A stretch of 64,000 bases of DNA from Wuchereria bancrofti (lineage: Eukaryota > Nematoda > Chromadorea > Rhabditida > Onchocercidae). The notes under the pieces were generated by a model that was not told where the DNA came from, ran no database searches, and worked only from the letters and a program-made list of their open reading frames with translations. Position numbers and translations under genes: made by a program. Shown in pieces: positions 53,347-64,000 of this stretch. Each line of letters starts with the position of its first letter. Within the stretch, counting starts at the first letter, position 1. Location of the stretch: contig SSBO01000009.1 of NCBI GenBank assembly GCA_005281725.1, positions 10,694,356 to 10,758,355 of the forward strand. Reading direction: 5' to 3'.

Positions 53347-56300
53347 AATATTATGACGGTAAAAAGTTAAATATTCCAATTTCAAATGAGGCCGCAGTTC
53401 AACTCATTGAACGATGGATTCATCAGGGAATAAGCAGTATGATGTCTTGCATTGCCACCCAACGGTCAGTTCTTTTTTTGTCACCTTTACTCTCATATGT
53501 AACATGAATTTAAATATAAATTTGCTTTTTGCAGATGGGCTTATCAGAAAATTTTTTGTGAACGGAAAAGAGTGATAGAAGAAGTATAGAAAGAAATATA
53601 AAGTTTAAGATAAATAAGCATTAAATGTGTAAAATGAAACATTTCAGAGAAATGAAGACGATAAAAGAACTGAAATTTTAATACTTCTACTTTTATTGAC
53701 GGTTTCCGATTGGTGCACTACACGTTGCTGGCAATCTTCTCTTGCTTATAAAATAATTTTTCTTTTTTAAATAAACGTTTTAGATCTAACATAGCGACAC
53801 GACGGTCAGTTGTTGATTTCGGTGTCACATCCAAATATTACTTTCAGTTTAAAATTAACATTCTTTATCAGAAAAATGTTTACTTCAGCCTAAGCAAGTT
53901 GAACGAATATGAACGGAATCGATTGCAAAAGTGTTCACAAGGTGCACAGGACATTTACGAACAGGCAAGATGTGTAGTCCGAGCCATTGATGCAAAGCCG
54001 AAACAGATGGATTCTACAAGAAGTATCGTTTCACGTCTTAGAACACACTTACGTCAACTATTAATGCAACTTTTCACACTTCTGATGGAAGATATAATCA
54101 CTTCAATACTTAAAACTTGTATTGGATGCATAATATAAGTTATTACTTAAATTGATGCTTAATTGGAGCAATTTAATTAACATTCTTCTCTTCGTACAGT
54201 TTCCCATATGCAAAAGCTGCAAAAATTAACGGATGGAAAAGAGAAGATAGTCGGTGCTATTATCCAATCTGAATCACATCAAATCGATTCCAATCGAAGC
54301 GAGGAAAAGGAACAGGTGGAATTCCGAACACGGCGAAGTGTAATCAATCGACACAGTTATAAGTTACATACTGAATACGAACATTTGACACCCTTTGGCA
54401 TTCTCGGCAAATACTTATCGAAGATGACAAGAGTTATCAAAAATAAGGACCCGAATTCATCGTTAGTTTTGAGCTTTGCAACGATTTTCTTAGAACTTAA
54501 CACTATAAAGAATGAAATTGTTTTAAATGAGATGAAATGAACTAAGCAATATAAAATTATTTTTAGTTCCATTTCAAAAAGAACAGTAATTTAGATGGAA
54601 GAAAACAATGTATGAAATAGAAAGTTTGAAACGACGAGCACAGGAAAAAAATGATTTCGCTGAGCAATTACAGAAACGATTTTCACTAAATCTCAAAAAT
54701 GCGGAACCAAAACTAACACCGGTGAGCACTTTTAAGCAAATTCTCAGATTGAATTCAATAATTCTGACAAATGAATTGTGTCTCCTTGCTCGATTCCTGT
54801 TCTCGTTTCAATGCAGTATGAAACAAAACGGAATCTCGAAATGTAAAACTTTTAATTTTATTTAATTCTATTCTTTCAGGAAGAAAAACTCTTAGCGAAA
54901 GAATTACATATATCGGATCATCTTCTGCAAGGTTTGGATAAAAACAATGTGAAAACAAAAAAGACTTTGGAAATTGTTCGACTCTTTCAACGAGCAGTTA
55001 AACTTGCAATGGTTCTTAATGGTGCCAATGGTACTAAACTAGAAAATAAGACACTCAGATTTGGTTCACCTCGTCTGTTATCATTGGTACCTGACAATGT
55101 TAATGATCAGGTATGCTTACTGGACTTTGAATTATTCCGGATATTTTGAACTGTTCGCTTTTTGCATCGTTAACCGTCTGAAGTTCATTCTTCTTAGCGA
55201 TCTGCTGATTATTCACTTTGCTGATTTGGAGCAAAATAAATTTTTCTTTCAGATTAGCATCTTATCTCCATCGCTGTTCAGCATGCACGATAAAGGCAAA
55301 GGTTTAGAAGCACTAACCAGTATTCCGGAATTGTTGAAAGTTGTCGGTAACAAGGATTACGAGGAATGGCTAAACTTCATTGTAGAAGCATCCGGTACAA
55401 CTGATGCAATACATAAACTGAAGGTCTTATTTATTAGAAGTCTTCAGTTAAACATTGTGATACCTCTTATCAGGAGTTTTCAGTTAAGCATTCAGTTTGA
55501 GGTAATAATTTTCTGGAAAACATTCAGGAAAAGGATGAATTGGGTTGGCTACCACCGGGTTATAAATCAATGCCACGTGGAATAGATGGTCAACCGATGT
55601 TTTTTACAAAGGAAAATGTAACAGAATTTGATCCTGAATTGGCCAGGAAAGTGGAACTTTTCGAAAACTTGACACATTCACTTACGCCGAAACAGGTTGG
55701 GTTGTTTTCTTCGTAATAAATCCTTTGGAAAAGATGCAAAATGAAATTTTCAAATTACTTTCGTATTTAAGAACTATTATTTTTGGTTTCGAGGTCATTA
55801 CCGGCATGAGTTGCCCGAAGAATGAAAATTATCAACATTTTTAATTCGACAAATTGTTTGACCACCTCAGTCAATAATATAAATACTACAGTTAATGGAC
55901 TTCAATACAACCGGATTCTCGATGATGACCCCAAAGCAGCTGATGATGTTCTATGGCCCACAGTCACCTTTAAACGACAGCAAAGCGTTGGATTTCTTCT
56001 TGTCACTAAGTGAAGATGACATGCACCGGCACATCCTTAATGATATCCGTAATATGGCGAAGATGCATTCTTCTTTGAAAATACGTCGAAAACGACAAAA
56101 CGTTCTTGCTCCCTCAGCCTTCGTTAGTACTATTCTCAGTCCAGGCGGAGCAGCATCCATCCTGTCACCTGCAGCATTTGCGCTAACACTTTTGTCTCCA
56201 TCAGTTCTAGGTCCTTCTGTATTAAGTCCAGGTGCGTTCCTTGCCACAATCTTGTCTCCAAGTGTAGCCAGTCCTGCGGTCTTGTCACCAGTAGCATTTG

Positions 56301-56635
56301 CTGCTCTTATCCTATCGCCATTTTCTCTTAATCCAGGTATCTTAAGTCCTGCTGCACTGGCACCATCTATCTTATCTCCGAACGCATTATCACCAGGTAT
56401 TGTATCACCATCTGTACTTTCACCAGCTATTTTGAGTCCATTTGCCCTAAATCCTTCCATCTTTTCACCATCCGCACTTGGCGGTTTGGTCGGAAGTCCA
56501 TTTGCCCTTTCACCGTCTTTCTTTTCTCCATCTTATATTGCTCTTGTAATCTTTTCACCAAGCGCTTTCTCACCCTCATTCAATTCGACCGGTAGAGGTG
56601 TTACGGTGCTGTTTTCACCTAGTATAGGAAGTTAA
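53115..56635 (+). CDS. MLT-10 family moulting-cycle protein, about 10 exons, about 729 aa
   Basis: A consistent model uses exons 53115-53166, 53284-53464, 53535-53583, 53848-54052, 54200-54461, 54595-54721, 54880-55110, 55253-55423, 55528-55695 and 55892-56635. The start plus the second exon give a signal-peptide-like sequence (LLPIWMACSIVGSVSSS). The conserved moulting-cycle region includes EHLTPFGILGKYLSKM, FGSPRLLSLVPD, ILSPSLFSMHDKGKG, EEWLNFIVEASG and LGWLPPGYKSMPRG. The C-terminal ~180 residues, after RRKRQN, are a hydrophobic Ser-Pro repeat. In C. elegans MLT-10 is a secreted protein of the moulting epidermis needed for cuticle shedding. The joins between 53583 and 53848 are tentative: a 54-base in-phase cassette (53648-53701) and alternative acceptors at 53784 and 53889 exist. 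The 53284 acceptor (CATTAAG) is weak, but it gives the only open signal peptide I found. Confidence 0.85.
56110..56632 (+). repeat. Coding Ser-Pro repeat (LSPxxL/F units) in the MLT-10 protein
   Basis: The last exon encodes about 21 SP dipeptides in degenerate units of 7-13 residues such as TILSPGGAA, LSPSVLGP, ILSPAAL and FSPSYI. It follows a basic RRKRQN site, which could be a proprotein-cleavage site. The unit length and codons vary, so this is an old repeat and not a fresh minisatellite. The minus strand is open across it as a shadow. Confidence 0.9.
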
Positions 56636-56967
56636 TATATGTTCCCAATAACTCTGAATGTCATTCGGAACGCTTTTATTAATTTTAAAATGAACTTTAA
56701 TTCCTAAACTTTTTATTGTTTTGTTCTACAGTGTATATTTGCTACATAAAATTATATGTATTGCTTTTGTTAGCACGATTTAGTTGCTGGAATGATAACC
56801 GCAAAATTAACGACGGTTCACTAATTCTACCAATTGTTTAGCATTGTTGATAGATACCGAAAATTTCTTTTTAGTTGTTTTTTTTTTTTTTTTTCATGAT
56901 GAAGTGATACGCTAGAAAGAAATCTGTGCATTTTCCGGTTGCAGTCGATAAAATTATGAAATAATTC

Positions 56968-57070
56968 TTGACATTCAATTGTAGAGCTGTATGATAAGCA
57001 TCACCTGACGTTCTATATCATGAAAAAAAGTTTATTCATTTTGAAATTTTGAAATTTGGTGCTTTGAAAA
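56968..57070. repeat. 103-bp direct repeat, copy 1
   Basis: Identical over 103 bases to 57585-57687, 617 bases away and in the same orientation. It contains GATAAGCATCACCTGACG. Confidence 0.95.
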
Positions 57071-57584
57071 TTTCAAAATACAACTGTAATGGAATATCTT
57101 TGTTGAAAACAGATTTTATTAATTCTGACCTTTATTATAAATCTTATTTTATTTCAAGCCACTTTTTATTTATGACAAATTCTATAACTTCCTCATGCAT
57201 CATGATAATAGATGGGATATGCATAAATAGTGAATAAATAAGTAACTGAATAAATTAATTGGTTAGAAAAATAAAAAAATTAAAAAATAGTTATATATAC
57301 ATATATGTCATATCTATTTATAAATATGTACATTATATATTTATTTATTTGTTTTCTGTAAAATCTAATGAAAAAAAGGATGGATCAAATGAAAATGAAT
57401 AAAACATAACATTTTATATTCGATTAATTGATTCATTCTTAAAGTTTTACTATTATATAAGCATATTTATTCGTACATTTCATAGCATAAGAAATAATTT
57501 GCACCGAATATGCAAATATTCAAATATAAAATAGTATTCTAAATTGCAATAAAAATTTTCCAAGGGTACACATATATATAGTTA

Positions 57585-57687
57585 TTGACATTCAATTGTA
57601 GAGCTGTATGATAAGCATCACCTGACGTTCTATATCATGAAAAAAAGTTTATTCATTTTGAAATTTTGAAATTTGGTGCTTTGAAAA
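57585..57687. repeat. 103-bp direct repeat, copy 2
   Basis: Exact copy of 56968-57070. The flanks differ on both sides. Confidence 0.95.
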
Positions 57688-58785
57688 AAAAAAATTCTGC
57701 TTTTGCTGAAATCGGCGCAAATGTTTTGATTTAGATTTTGTTCCTATTTGTAAATGCTAAAATTCAGGAAAACAAATGAAAGAAAGTAAAAATGAAGCAA
57801 ATGAATTGGAATTTTCTTAAGAAAGCATCAATTATAATAAGATATTGTCTAGTGCTAAAACATATTCCTGAAATTTCGCACTAGATCTCATCTTCTTTAA
57901 TCGAATTAAGAAGTCTTTTATCTTTATAGCATATCGTAGATGATGATAAAAGGAAAAAAAAATTATTATTACCTTTATCTATGGAAAAAATTTTGTAGAA
58001 GTTCGATATCATTATATAATATTTCCTATGAATTTATGCTTTTGACAAACTTACCGTCTTATAATTAATTATTTTAGGAAAGTGATCCTAAATGTTTTTT
58101 TTTTTTGCAATTCTAATTGAATATATGAATATCATAAATTTAAAAAATCACTTTTTCATCTTTCTTTTTTGACTTGAAATTGGAAAAAGAAATAAGAAAT
58201 TATATTCCTTTATGCTTTCTAACATTTGATTTCCACATCTCAAAACGATTTTTTTTTTTCATTAGTAAACACCTTTTAAAAATCCAAAGATAACAATTTC
58301 CAAAAATATAGTTTTACCGTGTTTATCTATGGAATTCTTTAATATATTTTTGAATATTTCAGTAAAATAGGGGCGGAGTTGGTAATCAGGTAGAGTTGGT
58401 AATGCCATTAGTTTGCGTGATTTTTAAATTTTATGCACAAATTATAAGTCAATTCCGCAGTTGAATTTCACTTACTACATACCAATTGTTGTGAATCTCG
58501 AAATAATTTATAATAACTGTATCTAAATAATAAAATAATTCATTGTAAATATATTCCCTAATCAAATGATTCATAGCACAAAACAAATATAAATGTATAT
58601 TTGATGTAATAAGTCGATGCTACGATTAATGTAATAAGTCTAATGTAATAACAAATCATTTCTTATCTTTGTTTTCGTTTACCAAACTTATCTTCAATGG
58701 TTAAATTATCAGAAACCACGTCACATGCAAACGTTTCCGACCTGGTATGTATATATGGAAGGTAAAAAGAAGGATATAAAAGAGC

Positions 58786-58951
58786 ATCACTTCTTTAACT
58801 TTAACCTCTATTTCTCATCCTATTATATTCATATTTGCCAGTTAAATAAATCTTGAAATATTTTCAGTATCACTTCTTTAATTTTAACCTTTATTTCTCA
58901 TCCTATTATATTCATATTTGCCAGTTAAATAGATCTTGAAATATTTTCAGT
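58786..58951. repeat. Two tandem 83-bp units
   Basis: Units at 58786-58868 and 58869-58951 differ at a few bases. Each starts ATCACTTCTTTAA and ends ATATTTTCAGT, which resembles a nematode splice acceptor. Confidence 0.9.
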
Positions 58952-59769
58952 GTTATTCTACACTATCGCCATCTGTTATCGTGAAACTTAGGGCTGTTAG
59001 AGTCGAATTGGACTTTCGTATGCTCAAAAGCTTTCCTTGTTTGTTACTGTAGTTGGTATAGACGAATGTGTTGAATGAAAGGTCTGTTGTAACGATTTTA
59101 TTCGCTAGTAACACGATACAATTCTATGTTGAGAATATTCTTTTAAGTTCGTAGTATTTGCTACAAATATGAAATGAGAAATACAATTAATTGAATGAGA
59201 GACTGAGTGTGATGAGCGCATGTTGACTGATCGTAGTTGGTTCTTCGTAAAACTCCACTGAACTGTTGAGCATGAGTATCTTCTTATAAAGCAATCAATA
59301 TGCAAAAACAAAGTACATGATTTACAATAATTTACAGTAACAAGTTGACTTACTGGAAGAGAAATCAGTCTAACAAAGAGCTGTTGATCTGGTTGATAAT
59401 CAAATCTAATTACTAGGAGGATCTATATCTGAACAAATCCTTTCCAGAAAACTTGCAGACTGATCAACTCTATTACTGATAAATCACTCACAGTTGCCCA
59501 TAATGTCTAAAAAGAAAACTTCTCCTAAAGAACCAAATATTCGATTGTGCCAAACCAAAACTTTCCCAAAGTTAAAAGAAAATTCACAACATCTTTATTG
59601 CATCATCATAGGAAGTCAAAAATTTTCAGCAATGACATTACTACCTTTCGTGAAATGCATCTGTATCGAAAAAATCAATGTCAAAAAAAAAAGGGTTTTG
59701 ATTACACGCTCCGATGATCAGGTAAACTCAAAACTGAACATTTCTAGGCAGCAGCTAGTTTCATGATCA

Positions 59770-62340
59770 AGAATTCAATTGCCTCCACACTTGTTAATTT
59801 TTCGATAGGTCTTCTAATTATCTTCCTAAATCTTCCACTGTACAATAAATGTTGTCCCTCTTAGTATGTTGCCTCAACTCTTTAAGCTGATTCCGCAAAA
59901 AAACCAGATTCTACACCGGCTCTTGCCATCTTACCCGAATTGTGGATGATAAAATTATAATGCTGATGACTTCAGTACTAAAAGTAGGAAGGAATTCTGA
60001 ATCCTGAAAAAAGTCAAAGTAAACATGACGTTGGTAACTGCAACAAAAATTGTAGTCTTTTGCTAGAGTTTTACGCGGAACAGCAATTTACGAACATAAA
60101 AACCATCTTTCAGCAGGAAAATTTAAAAACAACTTGGATGTATATTTGATCCAAACATCGGTAGCTCAACAACTTCTTAGTGCAGCAAAGATGCATTCAT
60201 GATGTTTGTTACACTCGAGTGATAGCAGTGTCGAATATCAAATAAATCACCGTCTTGTGTGACACAAGCTTAACCTCCACTTTCCGCCAAATCTAAAAAT
60301 GGCGAAATCTCAAGAAAAAGGCTTGAAGTCAACAATCCTGAAACTATTATAAAAAGAGACAATTTTTAGGCTGTCCTCAAACCAGACTTATAGATACCTT
60401 ACGGATTGTTTTCCTAGAACTCATCAAGAATAACATCCAGCATTTCTTTAAGTCGAACAAACAATTTACAGATTTAAGAATAGCTATTCAAGAAGAGAAT
60501 GTCTTTTAAGACAACTATCTAAGAAGAGAATTGTCCGAGCACATCTCACTCACCTATTTTGTCTTGCAAGACCATCTTTTTATCTTGCATTGCAGTAAGT
60601 TTTAAAAGAAATTTTATGATATAAAGAACAAATGATGGATCAATCTAGCATAAAAGATCCAGATTTCGGCTACCACAGATGTCACTACGGCACTTTGAAA
60701 GCAATGCACGGACAGTAAAGATGGCACTCCCTTCTTACCGATAAACTCTCCATTCTCACCCGATGATCTGATCAATTTTAACCTTTCTTCAATGTTTATC
60801 GTCCAGCAATTTAACACATCACTTAGCAGTTAGGAAAACTGAACTGAACGTAACACCCACTCTGGAGGAGGCTCTCAAGATCATAGAGCAGTTAGAATCT
60901 GGCAACGGCATCTGGGCTTGAATAGGATTCTGTCCCAAATCTGGAAGCATGGAGGATAAACAGTCCCTGTTACATTCCACAAGCTGTCTACCGATCTTCG
61001 AGATGCAATTATAGTGTGATGATGAGATCCGCTTTGTTCACACAGTTCACAATAAATTTGTAGAATTTAGCATGAAATATTTATTTATCCTCCGTGTTAC
61101 CAGGTTTTGTATAGCCATCAAAGCTAACAGAAGCACATAGATGTGATATTTGTTTTCAGGAAGTGCAAGAATAATGTAGGAAGATGACAAAGGACCTTAC
61201 ACGACATTGCTCAACATATCAAAGTATTTGACATCGTGAGCAGAAAGAACTTGTGGCAAATCTTATAACGATTAGGTTGTCACTTTCAATTCCTCAAAAC
61301 GATTACTTTGTTTCACGAACTCTATTAAAAGTTAAATACAGAAATTCACTCTCTGAGTTTTTCCCATAATCAACAGTTCTCGCATCAGCTTTTGCTCATA
61401 ATATTCTTCAACATGATGTTCCAAAGAATTACGGCAGATTTTGATGAAGAAAACCGTACTGACGGGAATCTATCAAATTTCAGGTGATTGAAAGCACATA
61501 TCTCATATCTCAGTCGTCACCTCGTCGAAAACTTTTCCTTGCAGGCGGTACCATCCTTGGCATCACCACACGCAAATTATTATCCTCCTCATATTATCAC
61601 AGATTTATCTGAGCTTACATCAGCTTATCAGTTTACCTACCTAGGTAACACTATTTCCTCGGACGCTAGGTTGGAAGAAATTGACTAATAAAAACACGCA
61701 GAACATTCGTATGCCATTACTAATCTATTGTCAATTTCTTTTTCAATCTTGAATGTGGAACAATAAACACGTGAAGAAAAATACTAAGATTAGTGTCAGT
61801 ATTTACTCTTTTGTTTCACTGTTTACTCTTTTGTACAGATCTGAAACATAGGTCATCTACTGTCACCATCTACGACCTCTCCTGAATGATATCATCAGTG
61901 TTGCCTCCGAGCCATCCTAAATTTCCACTACTCTGATCGCATGACATATGACCGTCTTCGAATAAGACTATTAGTATTGAGGCCACGCTATTTAGGATAC
62001 AACTATATTGGCAAGTTGTCTTCCTAACATTTTCTCTGTGATAAATTCGCCACTGACCGTAATAGATGTGCCTCAAAAACGAGGTACAAAAACTTCCTGA
62101 TAGATGAATCATTGTTAGTGATTCATCTCAGTTTCCAATCAGAAAGGCATAGAGCGCTGCATTGTCTTCGAGAATGCACCTATCTCTTGAAGACAACATA
62201 TCAAGGACCGCTCCTCATTATCCATTGGTCTTTTCAGCCTTAACGGGTTTGCAACAAACCTGGGTAAATTCCTTCATAAATGTTCGTTCACGAAGCTAAC
62301 TGACACAGTAAAGCGCACAAATATCGAAAAAAACCAATGC
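59770..62340 (+). mobile_element. Decayed APE-endonuclease/reverse-transcriptase non-LTR retrotransposon
   Basis: Translation across frames shows collinear remnants of a LINE polyprotein with many stops and frameshifts. The endonuclease part includes GNCNKNCSLLLEFYAEQ (60033 on), TIFQQENLKTTWMY and NHRLV (near 60245). The linker to the RT shows GTLKAMHGQ and SLLTDK (60690-60750). The RT part includes EEALKIIEQLESGNG (60865 on), RTDGNLSNFR and LKAHISYLSRHLVENF (61455-61540), YQFTYLGNTISSD (61624 on), TLLYRSET (61826 on) and KTRYKNFL (62080-62100). These match, in order, the endonuclease-reverse transcriptase family often annotated in animals as craniofacial development protein 2-like. The FADD catalytic motif is not visible at its expected place. 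The element is dead and lies between the two MLT-10 copies. Its ends are approximate; I did not find a poly-A tail or target-site duplication. Confidence 0.85.
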
Positions 62341-63727
62341 ACAAAATCTTTACTCTATTTTAAATAAAGCAATTAACAATTTTCATGAAAGTTTTTTTGT
62401 GATCTTTGTTGTCACTGACAAATATTTGTCATAAAGATTTTGTGGAATAATAATTATTAGAAAATATTTGAGTTGAGTCGATCGCTAGATTGATCGATCA
62501 TTAGACTGATCTTCTTCGAGAAAATTTTGATAGACATTTGATAAGGATTGTAGAAGATTGTAGCATTGAGTTGAATTGAATCTAAGTGAGCTTTTTGTAG
62601 CAAAGGTGATAGTGATCAGCGAATGATCTTAGTTCCATATATAATAGGAATTAGTTTATAACAAAGTTTTTCTTTTTTTTTTTCTTTTTGAACCATTTTA
62701 GCGAAATAAAAAATGTTTAGTAAACAATGACAACCAGAACACCTTAACCATTGAATGTTATTTCTCAAACTAGAAGAACTCACCATATTTAGCCTAAAGT
62801 TTCATTTACAAAGATTTATTATAGTCAGTAAAATACAACAGATGCAATAGTCAGTCAATCAAAAATATGAATATCTTCTTTTTGCGTTTCCAATTACATT
62901 CCTGATTTAAGTACAATTTTTTTTCTTAATACAATAGCTTACTACTAATTATTTATTTCATGAACTTAAAGAAGTCTTAGTGATTGATTCGTTAAATTTG
63001 TAAAAATATGTGAACAAGAAACAGTCAGCAATTAACTCTTTAGACATGAGCCATTTCCACAAGAGAATTGAAATCACAATAAAACGTCGGCCGATTAACC
63101 AAACTATTACAATTCTTGTTGCCAAAAATAATATTACCAGATCTATCATCGGTGTCAAAACACATGGCGGATATCATTAACTACGAAGATATTCATGATA
63201 CGCGAAAAAAAAGAAAAAAAACATAATTAAATAAAGGCGTTCCATTTTCCAAGTTATCGATAAGGAATCATTCTGTCGATGCTACTCAATCAAATAGTAT
63301 TACACTTCTTTCGAGTTCCTTCTTAATGAAAGATTTAGGATGAACGAAGTTATTCTTTTTGAGAAATAACGAATAGTGTGATGGAGGCAATATTTTGCTG
63401 GATTCAACATATTGTGTCTATGCATATTTACACTTATTTAATGTTTATGCATAAAGTTACCTACAACCGAGTATGCGTCATCACAATTTTGCTTTCCATT
63501 TCTTTCGAGTATTTCATTCCTATCTTTTTTTTATTTTTATTTATCTATCTATCTATCCATCCATCCATTCAACTAATCATCCAATATTCGTTGATTCAGT
63601 TGGAGATTGTGAGTACTGTTGCATTCGAGGCTTCCATTAAAGCGCATGTAAAGCAAATCATTTGCGAATGCTTGCGAATTACAGTTTTTAGTAGGGAGTG
63701 TCAAACAGGTAAATTGCTTAATTTTTC
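62341..63727. other. Noncoding region upstream of the second MLT-10 copy
   Basis: AT-rich with a short CTAT/ATCC tetranucleotide run at about 63540-63570. The frame at 63378-63746 overlaps the duplicated promoter-proximal segment and has no recognised motif, so I treat it as chance. Confidence 0.55.
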
Positions 63728-64000
63728 AGGGTGTTGCCTCTTGTAATCGCAATTTTTCACATATTGCTCAATGAGAACTTACCAACAACAGAGTGCGACA
63801 CTGCCCGCGATATGGATGGTTTGTAAGTTGAAGTTCTCTTGAAATCTTCTTATCAACATAAGATTTGTGACATGTGTTCCGGTGACACATGTTATTATCA
63901 CGATAGCTGTGTACCTACTTCATCCATTCACCCATTAAGGCAGCATCGTTGGATCGGTTTCAAGTTCTATCCAATACACGCGAGAAACAATGCCGGGTGC
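63681..64000 (+). repeat. Downstream copy of the ~320-bp duplicated segment
   Basis: Counterpart of 53027-53346. Differences are scattered single bases in the UTR, exon and intron alike, so the intron is as conserved as the exon. Confidence 0.95.
63771..64000 (+). CDS. Second MLT-10 family gene, 5' end only (runs off window)
   Basis: Exon 1 is 63771-63822 and begins MRTYQQQSATLPAIWMV. It has the same length and donor phase as exon 1 of the upstream copy. Exon 2 starts at 63940 after the CATTAAG acceptor and is open to the window end (SIVGSVSSSIQYTRETMPG), which supports the signal-peptide reading. The coding changes in exon 1 are clustered: LLPIWMA in the first copy is LPAIWMV here. The internal alternative acceptor seen in the first copy's intron (TTCCAG) is TTCCGG here, so it cannot be used in this copy. 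This is a tandem paralogue; whether it is complete cannot be seen. Confidence 0.8.

Larger units (their letters stand above)
56636..59769. other. Noncoding region after the MLT-10 gene, with local duplications
   Basis: Contains a perfect 103-bp direct repeat and an 83-bp tandem repeat (listed separately) and several open frames with no motif. The frame at 59494-59766 (Lys-rich) abuts the retrotransposon and may be part of its decayed 5' end, but I could not match it. Confidence 0.55.

Noticed and set aside
55951..56460. 169-residue minus-strand frame over the MLT-10 last exon
   Set aside because: It is the antisense shadow of the Ser-Pro repeat, which lies in a well-supported plus-strand gene.
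63378..63746. 122-residue plus-strand frame with a hydrophobic start
   Set aside because: It crosses the trans-splice acceptor region of the second MLT-10 copy and has no recognisable motif. The equivalent sequence in the first copy is not preserved upstream of the duplication edge.

Overview
This is a eukaryotic window, most likely from a parasitic nematode of the filarial/spirurid type. The evidence is strong AT bias, small phase-consistent exons separated by short introns with TTTCAG-type acceptors, and a nematode-specific moulting-cycle (MLT-10 family) gene present in two copies. The species cannot be fixed from the sequence alone. All gene models below were built by hand from splice signals and codon phase. 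Each complete model closes without an internal stop.

Layout: 1-338 is the low-complexity 3' end of an unidentified gene. About 10.6 kb of AT-rich sequence with simple repeats follows. At 10982-14961 (+) is a PLD3/PLD4-type phospholipase D-family gene in 10 exons. At 16320-18126 (+) is a COMTD1/caffeoyl-CoA-type O-methyltransferase in 5 exons, and convergent to it at 18649-24560 (-) is a RIOX1/NO66-type JmjC oxygenase in 16 exons. After about 8.6 kb of noncoding sequence comes kinesin light chain at 33230-38850 (+, 13 exons). A COMMD10 homologue in 4 exons lies at 43854-45651 (-). After 7.4 kb of AT-rich sequence, the MLT-10 family gene (10 exons) lies at 53115-56635 (+). A second copy of its 5' end runs off the window at 63771-64000. 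Between the two copies are local repeats and a decayed APE-type non-LTR retrotransposon (about 59770-62340).

The genes do not form an operon or an obvious pathway. They cover unrelated cell functions: a lysosomal or secreted PLD-fold enzyme, small-molecule methylation, ribosomal protein or histone oxidation, anterograde transport, endosomal COMMD/CCC trafficking, and cuticle moulting. No bacterial-type system, CRISPR array, tRNA or rRNA was recognised. The most informative features are the tandem MLT-10 duplication with nearly identical introns, the 21-residue tandem repeat at the start of the JmjC protein, a 59-bp fragment of that gene duplicated upstream of it, a likely GC-AG intron in the methyltransferase, and a 36-bp-arm inverted repeat. 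Nothing amounts to a clearly undescribed system.
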